From NCBI GenBank assembly GCA_023935145.1, contig CM043699.1, positions 124,323,036 through 124,387,035 of the forward strand: 64,000 nt of DNA, read 5' to 3'. The stretch's first letter is position 1; each line of letters starts with the position of its first letter. Below the pieces are notes generated by a model that ran no database searches, had not been told where the DNA came from, and worked only from the letters and a program-made list of their open reading frames with translations. Both the position numbers and the translations under genes were made by a program. Origin of the DNA: Bretschneidera sinensis (Eukaryota; Streptophyta; Magnoliopsida; Brassicales; Akaniaceae). Shown here piece after piece: positions 10,991-22,467 of this stretch.

Positions 10991-11080
10991 ACTCGAGTTA
11001 GTAAGTCCTTAGGGGATGTCTTTACACCTAATGCCCTAAAACCATCTGGTTTGGGAGTCATTGACTCAACACTCGTTACA
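10991..11080 (+). ncRNA. chain of small hairpins shared by B1, B2 and F
   Basis: Within about 90 bases: an outer stem TTAGGG/CCCTAA around TGTCTTTACA, then AAACC-ATCT-GGTTT, then GAGTC-ATT-GACTC. The block is nearly identical in B2 (33093-33184) and on the minus strand of F (51864-51950). It lies in what would be the 3' part of the genomic RNA. Called as a candidate structured RNA element of the transcript, not an independent RNA gene. Confidence 0.45.
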
Positions 11081-11508
11081 TGGTTCAATTAGAAAGCTTA
11101 AGGGAACTAAACATAGCAGAGCCTTATAAAAAAAGAGAAAAAAAATAAAATAAAAAAAATAAAACTATGCCATCGTTGTTCATTCTGATGAGAAATTCTG
11201 TGAATCTTGAGATGTGGAAACATTATACATTGAACTTATTTGGAAACCTCATCAGTATATGCTAATTCACTTTACACTGATTCAAGCTTGTGATGTCTTA
11301 GCATGCCTCTTGTAAGTAATTAGGTTTTAAATTCTTATTCATTGTGAAGATGGGTTAGATTTTTTAAGCTTGCTAATGAACGAATTTCATGATTTTGAGT
11401 GCTCCTTAAATTTTTGGATACCATGAGTGATGAACTTATTTTGATGTTCTTTGTTTTTCATTTAGTTTTATTTATTTATTTTGTTTTGTTAAGGGACTAG
11501 CAAAATGT

Positions 11509-11523
11509 AAGTTTTGGGGTATT
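11509..11523 (+). other. B1 terminal polypurine tract
   Basis: AAGTTTTGGGGTATT lies directly before the 3' LTR start. It is the expected plus-strand primer. B2 has the equivalent at 33585-33599. Confidence 0.7.
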
Positions 11524-12726
11524 TGATGAGTGAAAAATATTGCATATTTTGGCCCCTTAATGTACATTTGTTAGTTTAAGAATTCGTTACTTTGAGTTTT
11601 TTTTCGTTGTTTTACAGGTTTATAAGCTTGGAAAGGAGTTTCACTAAATTGCCAGAATTGCTCGTACAGATCAGCCATTTTCGAGGATTTAACTGTATTG
11701 ATTCAGAAAGAACCAGGAGATGAGCCATATATGGTTGGAAAGATCCAGATGTCTATTTTCTGGGAAATTTTATGGATCAATAAAATAATTTTTATAGAGA
11801 AAGTTATGGCAGTTTTAGTAGACAAAGGTCAAAGAGAAAAAACTGGAATCTGCAGTATCCCACATCAGATTGGAAACACATTGCACTTGTGATGTTTCCT
11901 TATATAAGCCCTCTTCACTTCATCTTTAGTGTGCAATTCCTGAGCCACTTTGGTACAAACCGTTGGACCGTCTGCTAGCATTCTGGTGGACCCCGAAGAC
12001 TTTGCTACCACGAGGGGAAGCGCCGCCCAACAGCAAGTGGAATTTCTCCCTTGTATAGTAAATATTTCTTTTCATTTTGTTTTTGTTTAGTTTAAATGTT
12101 TAACACTTTTATTATGAATTGTAGTTTCATAATTATGAGAGGCTAAAATCTTCAAACTAAGGTTGAAGATGAAGCCTCGCCGATATTTGACATAATAGTT
12201 TCAAATTTGTTTATACAATTCTGATTTTTTTTAGTAAATGTTCTGTCAATTATTTGAGTAAAATGTTATGATTGATTGCGTTTAAATTGTTCTATTAAAT
12301 ATTCATTGTGTTTGATATGATGGATACATCAAATTTTTTTGATTAAATTGGATTTCCTTTGTGATTTGTTAAAAGCGGATATATTGGATGCTTTTGGTTT
12401 AATTGAGATATTTGTTGTTTTTTGTCTTAAGTTGGATTCATGGAATGTTTTGATAGGCTATTTTTACATGAAGATATATGCTTAGCTTTGGTGGGGTGAA
12501 TTCAGAAACCTTAGTGTTTTTATCGTTAGTTTTTAAATCAATTTAATTTAAGTTTATATTTCTTTTGCAAAAATACAACTCAAAATTTGGAACTAGGTTA
12601 AGATAGGGTTAGTTTAGATAAAAATAATTTTTCGCAATGCAATTCTCTGTGGATTCGACCTCGCACTTGCACAACACTATATTGCAAACGATTCGTGCGC
12701 TTGCAAGTAATTTAAAACTCACAACA
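11524..12726 (+). repeat. B1 3' LTR (1203 bp)
   Basis: Starts TGATGAGTG and ends CACAACA like the 5' LTR. TATA box TATATAAG at 11901-11908. It has one copy of the 188-bp unit where the 5' LTR has two. The right boundary is set by resumption of the LINE reading frame. Confidence 0.92.
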
Positions 12727-15700
12727 ACTTAATTTTTTGATCCACCGCAACTGCATGAGAAAGAACTTTCCAAGTAAAGCAAGCTACTTTAAGAGGAATC
12801 CACTTATTCCATAATTTTTTATGCCATTTAAACTTGGAATGTTTAACCCGAGCAAAATCCCAAAACTCCTTAGAGCTAAAAGCACCTGAAGGCAAATGAT
12901 TCTAGGCTAAAAAATCAAGCTTAGTACTAAGATGAGTCCTGGAAGCAACATCAAAGACTATAGGAAAGTCTACTTCCAAAAGAGTCATTTTCAAAGGATA
13001 AAAAAGATTGTCTTTGATAGCGGCATCCGAGAAAGGAGTGGAGTGCATGAGAGGGAGGCCTAATGCCAACAACTATCCCAAAATTGGATATTACCCGAAC
13101 CTACAACCCAAGTTGAGTTCTCAAGGACTTTCACGAATGCAGGGTAACAAAAACCTCCAACCTTTAGAGCAATTCCACTTCAAACCCAAATCAACAGTAG
13201 GAGCACCATATTTAGCTCTCATGAAGCGAGCCAAAAGAGATTGATCACAAATAAAACTCCAAGCCAACTTTGCATGAAGTTCTTTGTGCACATCTAAAAG
13301 CTTACGAATACCTAAATCACCTTCGTCAAAAGGCCTACAAATCCTATCCCATGCCACCCATTTCCTCTTTGAAAAGAACATAGCAAATAACTTTTCAAAA
13401 GAGCTCAATAACTCTTTTGGTAAATCAATAGCAGCTAGGGAATGAACCAAAATGGAACAAAGCACACTCTTAAAAAGGGTAAGCTTACTACCCATAGACA
13501 AAAACCGAGCATTCTACATTCATAATTTTTTTTTTTGAACTTATCCTCCACATAGGTGAAATAACTTTCATAGCAACAACCATGAAAAAGAGGAACACCC
13601 AAATAAAGAAGAGGAAAGGATGCTTATTTAAGTGAAGTCCATCTTCATCAAACTTACCCCATTACCTGTCCAAGAGGAGCTCAAAATAATAGAACTCCTA
13701 TCCCAGTTAATCCGCTGACCCAAAGCCTTCTCATACAGCTTTAAAAGATCAGTGTAAGCAGTTACTAAAGATTTTTTACCATTTAAAAAAGAAGCATATC
13801 ATCTACATAATGGAGGTGAGTAATTCTAAGAGCTAGCCAATAAATAACATAATGATTAATCAAACCCTTACTCACCCAAATTCACCCAATCACAAAAATT
13901 TCTAGAGAAAACTTCTTCAGAGATAATGAAGAGCAAAGGGGAAAGAGGGTCCCCTTGACAAAGGCCCCTTGAAGTCTGAAGGAACCCATGTTGACTACCA
14001 TTACGGGAAACAATATAACACACATTAGCAATGTATCTGTAAATAAAATCACACTAAATCTTGGAAAACCCAAATTTACAAAGCACATTAAGCAAAAACC
14101 TCCAATTCACCCGATTAGTGACTTTTGACATATCAATTTTAAAAATTACATTACAACCTGAAACTTTACGATTAAGATCATGCATCATCTCATGAGCTAA
14201 GTTAATATTTTCATGAATACTTCTATTGGCAACAAAACCAGCTTGTTCCTCATAAATGAAAAAGCCAAGATGAGGAGCTAACCTGGAGGCCAGTATACAA
14301 GAGAAAATCTTATAAAAAAAATTACACAGACTGATAGGATGCAGATCAAAAAGAGTATTCATATTATCAACTTTTGGGAGCAGAACCAAATTGGTTGCAG
14401 TAAAAGCCTGAGGAAGGGAACCTCCCTTAAAGAAATCACGAACTGCCCAAACTACCTCAGATTTAATGATGCGCCAACAGGCCCTATAGAAATGGCCATT
14501 GAAACAATCTGTGATGGGAGCACTATCCGGGTCTAAAGCCTCCATGGAAAGCTTAATTTCATCTTCTTCAGGGGTAGCACAAAGCAAAGCATTCTCTTCA
14601 GTTGAAATAACAGATGACAAGCATTCAAGAAGATCATAACCTTTAGAAGAGGTGGGAATGAACAACTTTTTAAAATATGTTACAGTTATTTGCCCCAATG
14701 CAGCATCCTCCATAATCCAAATATCCCCCTTTAAAAATTTAAATTTGGGACACAAGCCTTTCTTCTTAAAAGAAGCATGAAAAAACCTTGTGTTTCTGTC
14801 GCCTTCCTTTAACCATTTTATACGAGTTTTATCACGAGCCATAACTTTCTCCTTTTGAAACCATATTTCTAAATTGATTCTAGCCAAATTCAGGGTAGTA
14901 ACGTGATCAGGAGTATTATCATTTTGAAGCGCAAACTTAGCCTGGAGCAATGCATCCTTAGGACGATCAATGTCACGTTGGACATCTCCAAAAACAGTCC
15001 AGGTTCAAGACCTCAAATTGTTACGAACATGTTTCAACTTTTTGTGCAAAACAATCATAAGCGGACCAGAGCACAACAAATTCCACCAGGCCGAGACAAC
15101 ATCATGCAAGTTTGGATGAGTGGTACAGGCTTTGAAAAATATAAATGGCTTAGGGGTATTACTTCTTGGGAGAATAGAAAAAATCAAGGCTGCGTGATCT
15201 GAAAAAACTCAAGCTGCATGGGTAAACTTTAGAGGAGGAAAAGCTTGCATGAAAAAATCATTGACCAGAATACGATCAAGTCTCGCCCAGTAACGCGTAG
15301 AAGATTGGTAGTCATTACACCAAGTAAATCGGCTTCCTTCAAAACCAGGATCTATCAACCCATTATATCATTATGAGCTCTACTACATTTGCCTTTCGGA
15401 CACAACATTGAAATCTCCACTAATGAACCACAAACTATCCACAGAAGACCCACAATTCGTTAAACCCGACCATAAAGATCTTTTAGCAATATAGCGACTC
15501 TTTGCATAAACAAAGGACGTATAACAAAACTCTATAGAACCAACCATAGTTATCTTCACATAAATAACTTGTCTACTTATCTATAAGGGCTCAACATGAA
15601 GATTAGTATTCCACATAATCAATATATGCGTAATACGAGGATTACCATGAAACTAATTATGAAATTTAAATTTCTTAGCAAAATTAGGCAAATCCACTCC

Positions 15701-15830
15701 ATAATGTTTAAGTTCAAGAACCACAACAAGAGAAGCATTATTTTCCTTTATCAACTTACGAAGCAAGCCAACCTTTTCTAAACTCCCAACCCCTCGCCTA
15801 TTTCATATAATCGTGCTTAACATTAATTAG
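12727..15830 (-). pseudogene. LINE ORF2, N-terminal part: endonuclease and reverse transcriptase
   Basis: Minus strand. The apurinic-like endonuclease spans about 15800-15010: WNRRGVGSL-like start, ISGDFNVV (GDFN at about 15408-15419), SRFTWCND, RLDRILVN and SDHAA (15189-15203). The reverse transcriptase follows: LHPISLCNFFYKIFSCILA, EEQAGFVANRSIHENI, IDMSKVTNRVNW, then after a frameshift near 14060 RGLCQGDPLSPLLFI and an intact YVDD box at 13798-13809. The thumb and connection (KLTLFKSVLCSI, 13501-13121) lead into the first half of the zinc-binding tail at 12780-12727. The enzyme would nick target DNA and copy the LINE RNA there. Catalytic motifs survive, but many stops and at least one frameshift make it inactive. 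Confidence 0.9.
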
Positions 15831-15883
15831 AGATGGTGGATGGGACTACAAGAATCCTAACTTTATGAGTCTTTTTCTTTTTC

Positions 15884-17862
15884 TTACAAGTTTCTTTTTA
15901 TTTTTATTTCAAACAATCCAGGCTCAATGGTAGATGAGTCAAGAATGCTTACAGTGGATTGAAGCTTAAGAACATACCCAATAGGAGAAGCTTGACCAAA
16001 ATCTAAGGCTTTCTCTTCTGGAATGGCCATCAACCTATCATCACAAGTAACATTCTCAAACTTTGCTAGGCATGTCAACAGAACACTCATTTGCAAGTTC
16101 GCCATCAACATCTTTGCATCATGCACCAGCTCCTAAACTAGCTCATTACGCTAGGCTTGTCGCGCTAACATCGACTCCACAGGTTCCAACCCACTTTGCA
16201 AAAACAGGCTTGATTGGCCAAAGGTATCAGGTAGAGCCGAAAGGCGCCCTGGGAATGCATCTAGTAATTGAAAAGTACTCTCGGGCCTAAGTTCACAGTC
16301 CGTAGTGGGAGCCACAACTATATTATCCGGATCGTCATTCATCCTAATCGTAGGGAGGCCTTGCTTAGCAATTGAAGTGCCATCAATTATAGCCTTGCGC
16401 TTATCATTAGAACCTAACTTAGGTAAAGTAGGCGCATCTTGCACCCCAGAACTAATAGCCACTTCAAACCCAAGTACAATATTTTGAGGTACCACTTGCG
16501 ACGATGTGGCCAGAGCAGTTTTAAATAATTGAGCTCCCAACCCAGTTAGAATAGAGCTCCTAACTGGAACAACTTGAACACCAAGAAAAAATACAACAAG
16601 AGGCCCAAAAGGAGGATCTTGAATGTGACTCATACCCAAAACAAACCCAAGGCCAAAAATCTTGGCTTAGTCCGCAAAGATGAACACACGAGGGGCTATA
16701 GGAACTGGATTACTTACTGGGTTAAATGTCCCATCAGCATCATCAAAGGACATAACCTCCTTAGCTTTATTCTTTTATTATTTTGATCCATGGTTCTAGG
16801 CTTTAGTAGGCTAAGGATCTTTGGCTTGGATAGGGCCTGCTAAGGAGCACTTGTAGGAATAGCACCATGCACCACCGCGCCACCACCGTTGGCTTTCCAA
16901 TAATCTAAATTCGTATAGCCCTGCAAACAATAACACTTACAAAAATCCAAATTGTCTTCATAGATAATGGATTGCCAATAACCTTCATCATGATTGGGAC
17001 CAAGCTAAATATGATCCGGTTGAAAAAGGATAAGATCCAACTCAATACAAATCTGAGCGCTGCTAGGGCAGTCTAACGTGAACGTACGGTCATCAACCTT
17101 TAAGAATCTCACAAAAGAAAAAAACAATACTTTATAAAACCGAGATGTGAAAATAAGGTAAATGCAAACCTGGTAAACGAATCCAAACAGCTGCAATTGT
17201 TGTCTCCTTTTGTGTTAAAAAATCGGGTGTCCACTTAAATAAACGATATAAGAACTTTTCAACCTTACGAGTCAGAAACAAAAATGCTGCAATTAGATTA
17301 TCATTGAACTCAAAATGAACCAAAAGATGACGTTTATCCAAGACTCTAACAACTGGATTCTGCTTGAGATTCTAGGATAATTAGTGTTGATAGATCGGGT
17401 TCATGGGAGGCAAACTCACACAGAATTTCAAGACTACTGCATGGATGAAGGACGCAACAGCTTTTGAATACTCCATTGGCGACAAGGACAATCCCAAATC
17501 ACCATTTATTTTAAAAGGCTTTGAGGACAAAGCTAGATCGGGCAAAGGCTTCTTGAAAGCTATCAAAAAATGAATACCCGATCCAAAAAGACTAGGTGCA
17601 CTCAGACCTACAACGATAGAAGCAAAAGAAGGGGGGGCCAAAGAAGGAGGATTAGACTGGATCACGGTAGTAGGGTTAGGGTTTTCGACTGGTGGTTGGG
17701 AGATGGCAGAACGATTAGGGATAGAGGGTTCAGTGTGGAAAGTAGAGGTAGTAGGGTTAACAGATTGGATAAGGACGACTGAAGGCTGAACGACAGCAGG
17801 GATGAGCAAAGGGGCGCCTCTAGGGGCTGTTGGTGGCCATGCTGGTCGGCCATGACAGCCAC
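15884..17862 (-). pseudogene. LINE ORF1 (DUF4283-type RNA-binding protein)
   Basis: Minus strand. A proline/serine-rich N-terminus (17809-17560, PPSFASIVVG) precedes a DUF4283-like fold: RHLLVHFEFNDNLIAAF, FKWTPDFLTQKE and VWIRLPGLHLPYF at 17341-17132, then RTFTLDCPSSAQICIELDL near 17060 in another frame. A zinc knuckle at about 16950-16895 (CKCYCLQGY, then DYW) seems to have lost its His and last Cys to Tyr, each a single transition. A low-complexity linker runs to about 15884 with one stop near 16150. The protein would bind LINE RNA. The start is uncertain because the N-terminus is frameshifted (also readable from 17862). Confidence 0.8.
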
Positions 17863-17959
17863 TAGGTGACGGCCTAGGGAAGAAAAAGAATGAAAAGGCT
17901 ATGATTTCTAGAGAGAAGGAAAAACTTCTCTCTCTATCGCCTCAAAATCCAAAGCATGT

Positions 17960-18063
17960 AGAGCCGATAGAGCTGGTAAACCAAGCTAAAAATGAGATCT
18001 CATAAGACGATATTATAGCTTAGTTGCACTTATTACCCAACTCGTGCCTGAGCTAAGTAGAGT
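17960..18063. other. short unassigned junction between LINE and copia LTR
   Basis: About 100 bp with no frame or repeat I recognise. Neither the 5' end of the LINE nor the start of the copia LTR is sharp, so this may belong to either or be older flanking DNA. Confidence 0.4.
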
Positions 18064-19188
18064 TTGATACTAGTATGCCCTACAAGCCAATAGTATTTGA
18101 TGTTATGGACAAATTACTTGTAATTTATCTTATTCATTTATTGACAATAAATAATAATAAATGAAATTTATTTTGTTCATCATGTTTACAAATCACTATA
18201 TGTGCATTACATGATAAAGCCCATAGAATAAAAGCAATGAAAATAAGCACCATGATGAGATCATGCTAGTGAGATGTATTTCCTTAAGCATTATTCTTAA
18301 ATATTCCTAATCATAGGATCACTAAGAAAGAAATTACTGAATTTTGTTAGATCAGTACATACTACGTTTTTTCAAGGAGTTAAAGGTAATTGATCTCACG
18401 GTCACTAGTGTGTAAGATACTAAAACAAGTTTTGTAGGTGCTTGTTAGAGAATAGGTACACCAAACTGACTCAACTAAGAAATTCGTAATGGACATTTTA
18501 CTTGCTATCATTAGGAGTAATTGCATTGCAGTTGTGTAAGTGGTCCTTGGACTTGAGGTACCATAGATGCATTGCATATAGGTCATCATGTTTGATGCTA
18601 TCTAAATGTGATTCTAATCATGGGTCACAAAAGGGTAGTAATTGGGTATGACTGCTTATGCATGGAGGTATGTGAGTGTACATTAAAGGATCCATCACTT
18701 TCTATGAAAGAGAGAGAATTTCTTCCTATGTGATTTCATTAAGTCATAGCTTGGAAATTCCTTGACCAAGGTATTGTGAAAATTACAAAGGAGTTTCTAA
18801 TTTCACCATTTAAGTTGTGAAGTTGAGATCGAGATATATATGATTAAATAATTAGGGCTTAACAATAAATTCATGCCTTAGGTTTAATCAGGAACATTGT
18901 ATACTTGAAAGATTGAATTGTATGGTAATTATCAATAGAAAGGTTCACATTAATCAATATTGCTTAGGTGGTCAGGACATACTACTAGGTATCAATCATG
19001 ATTTGTAGAAGTCCTTAAGAATTAATTATAATTAATTCTTAATTAATGGGAGAATTAAAAGGAGGTTCAATTAACATTAAAATTAAGTTGAATTTTATTT
19101 AATTGGATGGGATCCAATTGTTACTTAATTGTTATGACCTATTGCTAGAGCAATATTGAATCTAACGGGTCACACACAATTAGGTAAT
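18064..19188 (+). repeat. copia (Bianca-like) 5' LTR, first segment
   Basis: From about TGATACTAGTATGCCCTACA to the solo LTR A. It ends in CTAACGGGTCACACAC, and the TATA-bearing part of the LTR continues after that insertion (20414) and again after D1 (27279). The start is a guess from the TG and from the typical GCCCTAC word; the copia assignment rests on the gag at 28166. Confidence 0.55.
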
Positions 19189-20418
19189 TGATAAGTGCTT
19201 AAATATTCATATTTAAGTCCCTTAATTGACATCTGTTAAGTTCCTAGTTTGTGTTATTTCATCGTATTTTATTTCCTTTATGTGTTTTCTGTGTTTTTAT
19301 AGGTTTATGGAGAAAATGGAGCATTATGGAAATATCTGGCTTAAAGAGCAGACCTGGAGTCTGCTAGTGCGGTCGTGCACAGAAACCCGTGATCGAGCAC
19401 AACAGCGCTCAAGCACCTAAGCTAAGGATCGAGCGCACATGCGTATCAGTAAATATTAAAATAGCTGGTCCTATTTTGGAAATAATTTTAGGGTTTTATT
19501 TTACGAGTTTTAGGGTTTCCAGATGTTTCTAAACCCTATAAATAAGCATGTAAACACCGAAAGTAGGGGGGATTGACCAGAAGAATTGACAACTCTTCAA
19601 GGAAGCTCCCTCGGGTTTATTATTTTCTTTTCTATTTTACTTTATGAAGATGTTTAACATCAAACTCATGTGTAACTAATTTGCTAGTAGGGCTTGATTG
19701 AAGCCCTGATTATGTTTACTCAATAATTCAATATTGGCGCCTTTACGATATTTACATTATGATGCTTAACTTGATTAATTCTTGTTTTCTTGAATTCCTC
19801 ATATGTGTTTTCCTGATCAACATATGCATGTGGTATGGACTAGTTAGTTAAATCAATTTGGATGACCGAGTCCTGGGTTTAACAATAGTAACAAAAGAAA
19901 TCCACACCAGGTTCTTGAGTTAATCAACATGGGAAACTAAAAGTATATACCATGCTCTAGGCATCGTGTGTTTGTCGATTTTCACATATATTATGCTTTC
20001 TTAAGGAACAACTTAGTATACACCATGCTAAATCCTTTAAGAAAGAAAAGAGTTAGAGTATACACCAGTCTAACTCGTTGCTTAGGGAAATCAATAGCTT
20101 AAGGAGTATACACCATGCCCTTAGGTTGACAACATTAGGTATTCATAACGTGATTAAAGCATTGGCATATTGTTTTATCGTGAAAGCATGATTAGTGGTG
20201 GATATCAAGTCCCTACGCTTTTATCATTATCAAATCAAACTTATTTATTATTTCTATCGTTTTATATTGCGAAATTAATTTTAAATCAAAATTTATTAAT
20301 CCCTGTGGGAATGATCTTACACTTGCACATTATACTACTATGTTGACTTTGTGCACTTGCAAGTAAAATGTTCAATTATTTTCCTAATAATTTAGGTAGA
20401 TTTTTGCACAACAGTAAT
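19184..20418 (+). mobile_element. solo LTR A (1225 bp) with 5-bp duplication
   Basis: LTR 19189-20413 starts TGATAAGTGCTT and ends GCACAACA, flanked by a perfect GTAAT duplication (19184-19188 and 20414-20418). TATA box TATAAATA at about 19537-19544. A GATCGAGCGCAC-type word lies at about 19425-19440. It is related to the LTRs of F (same TGATA(A/G)GTGCTTAAATA start and same GTAGAT...CA end). No internal region remains, so it is the product of LTR-LTR recombination. Confidence 0.93.
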
Positions 20419-20788
20419 TGCAAGATTAAAAAAAAGCTAACGGGTTTACAGAGAGATTTCTAGGTATTAATTAAACCTGAGGTTTAACTAGTTTAATTGT
20501 AACTCTAGAAGTCTTGGAGTTTTTAGGAGTAAGTGCTCTATATAAAGGTTCTATTTGATAGAAATCCTAATGCTTTATTAATGAAATTTTTTCAGTCTCT
20601 TTTTCTCAAAAGGTTGAATATTCAGAGATAGCACTTAAGAGATTTTCAGCCAGTCCTAGTCCTCCTATTCACGTAGTGTTCGAAATTCCAGAGAAGTAGA
20701 TCATTGTTCTCAGTTGCTTAGAGGTTGGAGGCGTGACCGACTCGTGAACTCTACACCGAATTCTCAACCAGAATTTTCATAAAGGCAT
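20414..20788 (+). repeat. copia 5' LTR, second segment with TATA box
   Basis: Lies between solo LTR A and D1. TATA box TATATAAA at about 20539-20546 fits an LTR promoter. It is interrupted at GGCAT by D1. Confidence 0.6.
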
Positions 20789-22188
20789 TGATGAGAGTCA
20801 TAAAATGCATCTTTACAGTACTTAATTGTTAGCATTTTAGGGTTGATCTAGGTTTGAATTGCACTGTTATACCTTAACAACTCTAAAGTGTCATTCTTGG
20901 ATCATTGATCTATTTCAATGTATTTTCAGATACTTTAAGTTCAAAAGAGATAAAAAAGCTATCATTACTTGAAGTGCAATGACTTGATGAACACCGGAGT
21001 GAAGGTTCACAAGCACTTGGAAAGGAGTTTCACTAAATTGTCAGAATTTCCCGTACAGATCAATCATCTTTGCAAATTAAACTATATTGATACAAGAAGA
21101 ACCAGGAGATGAACCATATATTCTTAGAAAGATACGGAAGTCTATTTTCTGAAGAATTTTAAGGCTTGTAAAAATGATTTTTCTAGAGAAAGTTATGGCA
21201 GTTTAAGTAGACAAAGGTCAGGCCTCCAGAACAGCACCAGCCAGCACTGCGGAGCTCCTCAGCCAGCATCGCGGTGCCCAGAAGCACACCCAACCAAGCT
21301 GAAGCCAGCACCGTAGCACCCATAAAGGAGCAATGCAGCGCGCACACGATGTTATATCTCCGAGTTAGAACTTAATTAGAGTTTTAACAATAGATTAAAC
21401 CCGAAAACACCCTTTGACCTTTGTACTATAAACAGATCACATAGGGTTGAAGAGAAAAACATCTTTTTGAGAGGCCAAAGGCCGGGGAAAACATCATGAA
21501 GGCTTCCACACTCAATCCCATGGCCAACTAATCTCCAAGCAAGGCGAAGGGATGAATCCCTAGGTGTAGTTGTTCTTATTTTCTGGTCTTGATTCATTGT
21601 AGTTTGGATTTATTATCATTAAATATTGTTATAATTTACTTTTTAATCTAATTAGAAGATTTCCCCTTAATCTAGTGATTGCATCTTTCTCCCCCATATA
21701 AGTTTAGTTATGCTTTTCTTATGTGATGTTGTTGAGGTGTGATTTAGTTCGGTAGATTTCTCTTATAGATTTGTCCATTACTGCAGTATTGTCATTATGA
21801 TATATTGTTGTTTCTTGATAATCTATAAGTTAGGTCATGTGTACTTGAAAGCAAAGAGTATTTCATAACAATTACATTAGGGTTTATATATGTGCTTTAA
21901 TTGAATATTTTTCGATTGCTTGTTTGGGATGTGAAACTTGCAATCGAGATAAAAACAACTGAATCAAGAATAGAATAAGGCAACGAACCTAAGGAGGATT
22001 CCTGGACCCTTGTTGTTCTCTATTATATTTACACAATTATTTCACAGTACTTCAAATCAGATTTTCTCGTTTAACTTTTATCGTTTGTTTTAAGGTTTGC
22101 ACTTTCTCTTATAGTTAGTTTGTCTCCCTGTGGAATCGACACTCCAAAGCCGTGCTACAACTACCGCATTATACTTTGGGCGTAATCA
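20789..22188 (+). repeat. D1 5' LTR
   Basis: Starts TGATGAGAGTC and ends CGTAATCA. A TATA-like box lies at about 21426-21434. The segment 21017-21230 resembles the B1 LTR at 5487-5695. Near-palindrome GCATCGCGGTGC at 21266-21277. Confidence 0.92.
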
Positions 22189-22193
22189 AATTT

Positions 22194-22211
22194 TGGCGCC
22201 GTTGCCGGGGA
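22194..22211 (+). other. D1 primer binding site (tRNA-Asp)
   Basis: TGGCGCCGTTGCCGGGGA, five bases after the LTR, identical to the B1 site. Confidence 0.9.
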
Positions 22212-22467
22212 GACGCGCTTAAATACAAGAAAGTTTGTCAACTTTGAGACATAACGGTAGAAGATTTGTAAATAGTTTTTCTTTTCAACAGCTGTAAAGG
22301 TGGTAACTTCGTTCCTTTTTTTAGCTTGCTGCATTATTATTTTTTTTTCCTTCTTTCATTTTATAGTATTTTTTTGTTATTGTTCTTTTTTCTAAGTTTT
22401 GATTATCTAATTTTTTTTATTTATTATTATTCTGTTTTATTTATTTCCTCTCTGATTCATTTGGTGC

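Larger units (their letters stand above)
10115..11523 (+). other. B1 3' noncoding region
   Basis: 1.4 kb without a gene. It holds, in order: the AGCGCT motif (10121-10168), a polypyrimidine-CAG followed by GGACAA (about 10240-10260), a G-run (AAGTTTGGGGGT, 10276-10287), the CACATTG hairpin (10354-10371) and a second G-run (10378-10389), an approximately 83-bp tandem duplication (about 10785-10950), a chain of four small hairpins (10991-11080), and the terminal polypurine tract. B2 carries the same order, and F the same on its strand. Confidence 0.75.
5376..12726 (+). mobile_element. gypsy element B1, non-autonomous, inserted in the LINE
   Basis: Athila-like LTR element with both LTRs (5376-6771 and 11524-12726), a tRNA-Asp primer site, decayed gag-protease, only the first part of reverse transcriptase, a long 3' noncoding region and a polypurine tract. 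Flanking 5-bp duplication: ACTGA (5371-5375) against ACTTA (12727-12731 reads CTTAA, with ACTTA starting on the last LTR base), one mismatch or a one-base shift. Integrase, RNase H and the RT active site are absent, so mobility depended on another element. Element B2 shares the same coding endpoint. Confidence 0.9.
4311..17960 (-). mobile_element. LINE (plant L1-like with RNase H), split by gypsy element B1
   Basis: Minus-strand non-LTR retrotransposon. Its 3' end is at about 4311 (a T-run on the plus strand is the poly-A tail). Its 5' end lies near 17950, upstream of ORF1, and is not sharply defined. Order on the minus strand: ORF1 with DUF4283-like domain and zinc knuckle, ORF2 with endonuclease, reverse transcriptase, zinc-binding RT tail and RNase H. 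Element B1 (5376-12726) interrupts the zinc-binding domain. Removing B1 and one copy of its 5-bp target duplication restores the reading frame. I could not find a convincing duplication around the LINE itself. Confidence 0.85.

Noticed and set aside
17570..17782. Plus-strand Arg-rich frame
   Set aside because: Antisense to the Pro/Ser-rich start of LINE ORF1.
18064..20788. Region between LINE and D1 as host intergenic DNA or a host gene promoter
   Set aside because: TATA box, layout and the copia gag downstream of D1 fit one interrupted copia LTR better, though its ends are unclear.
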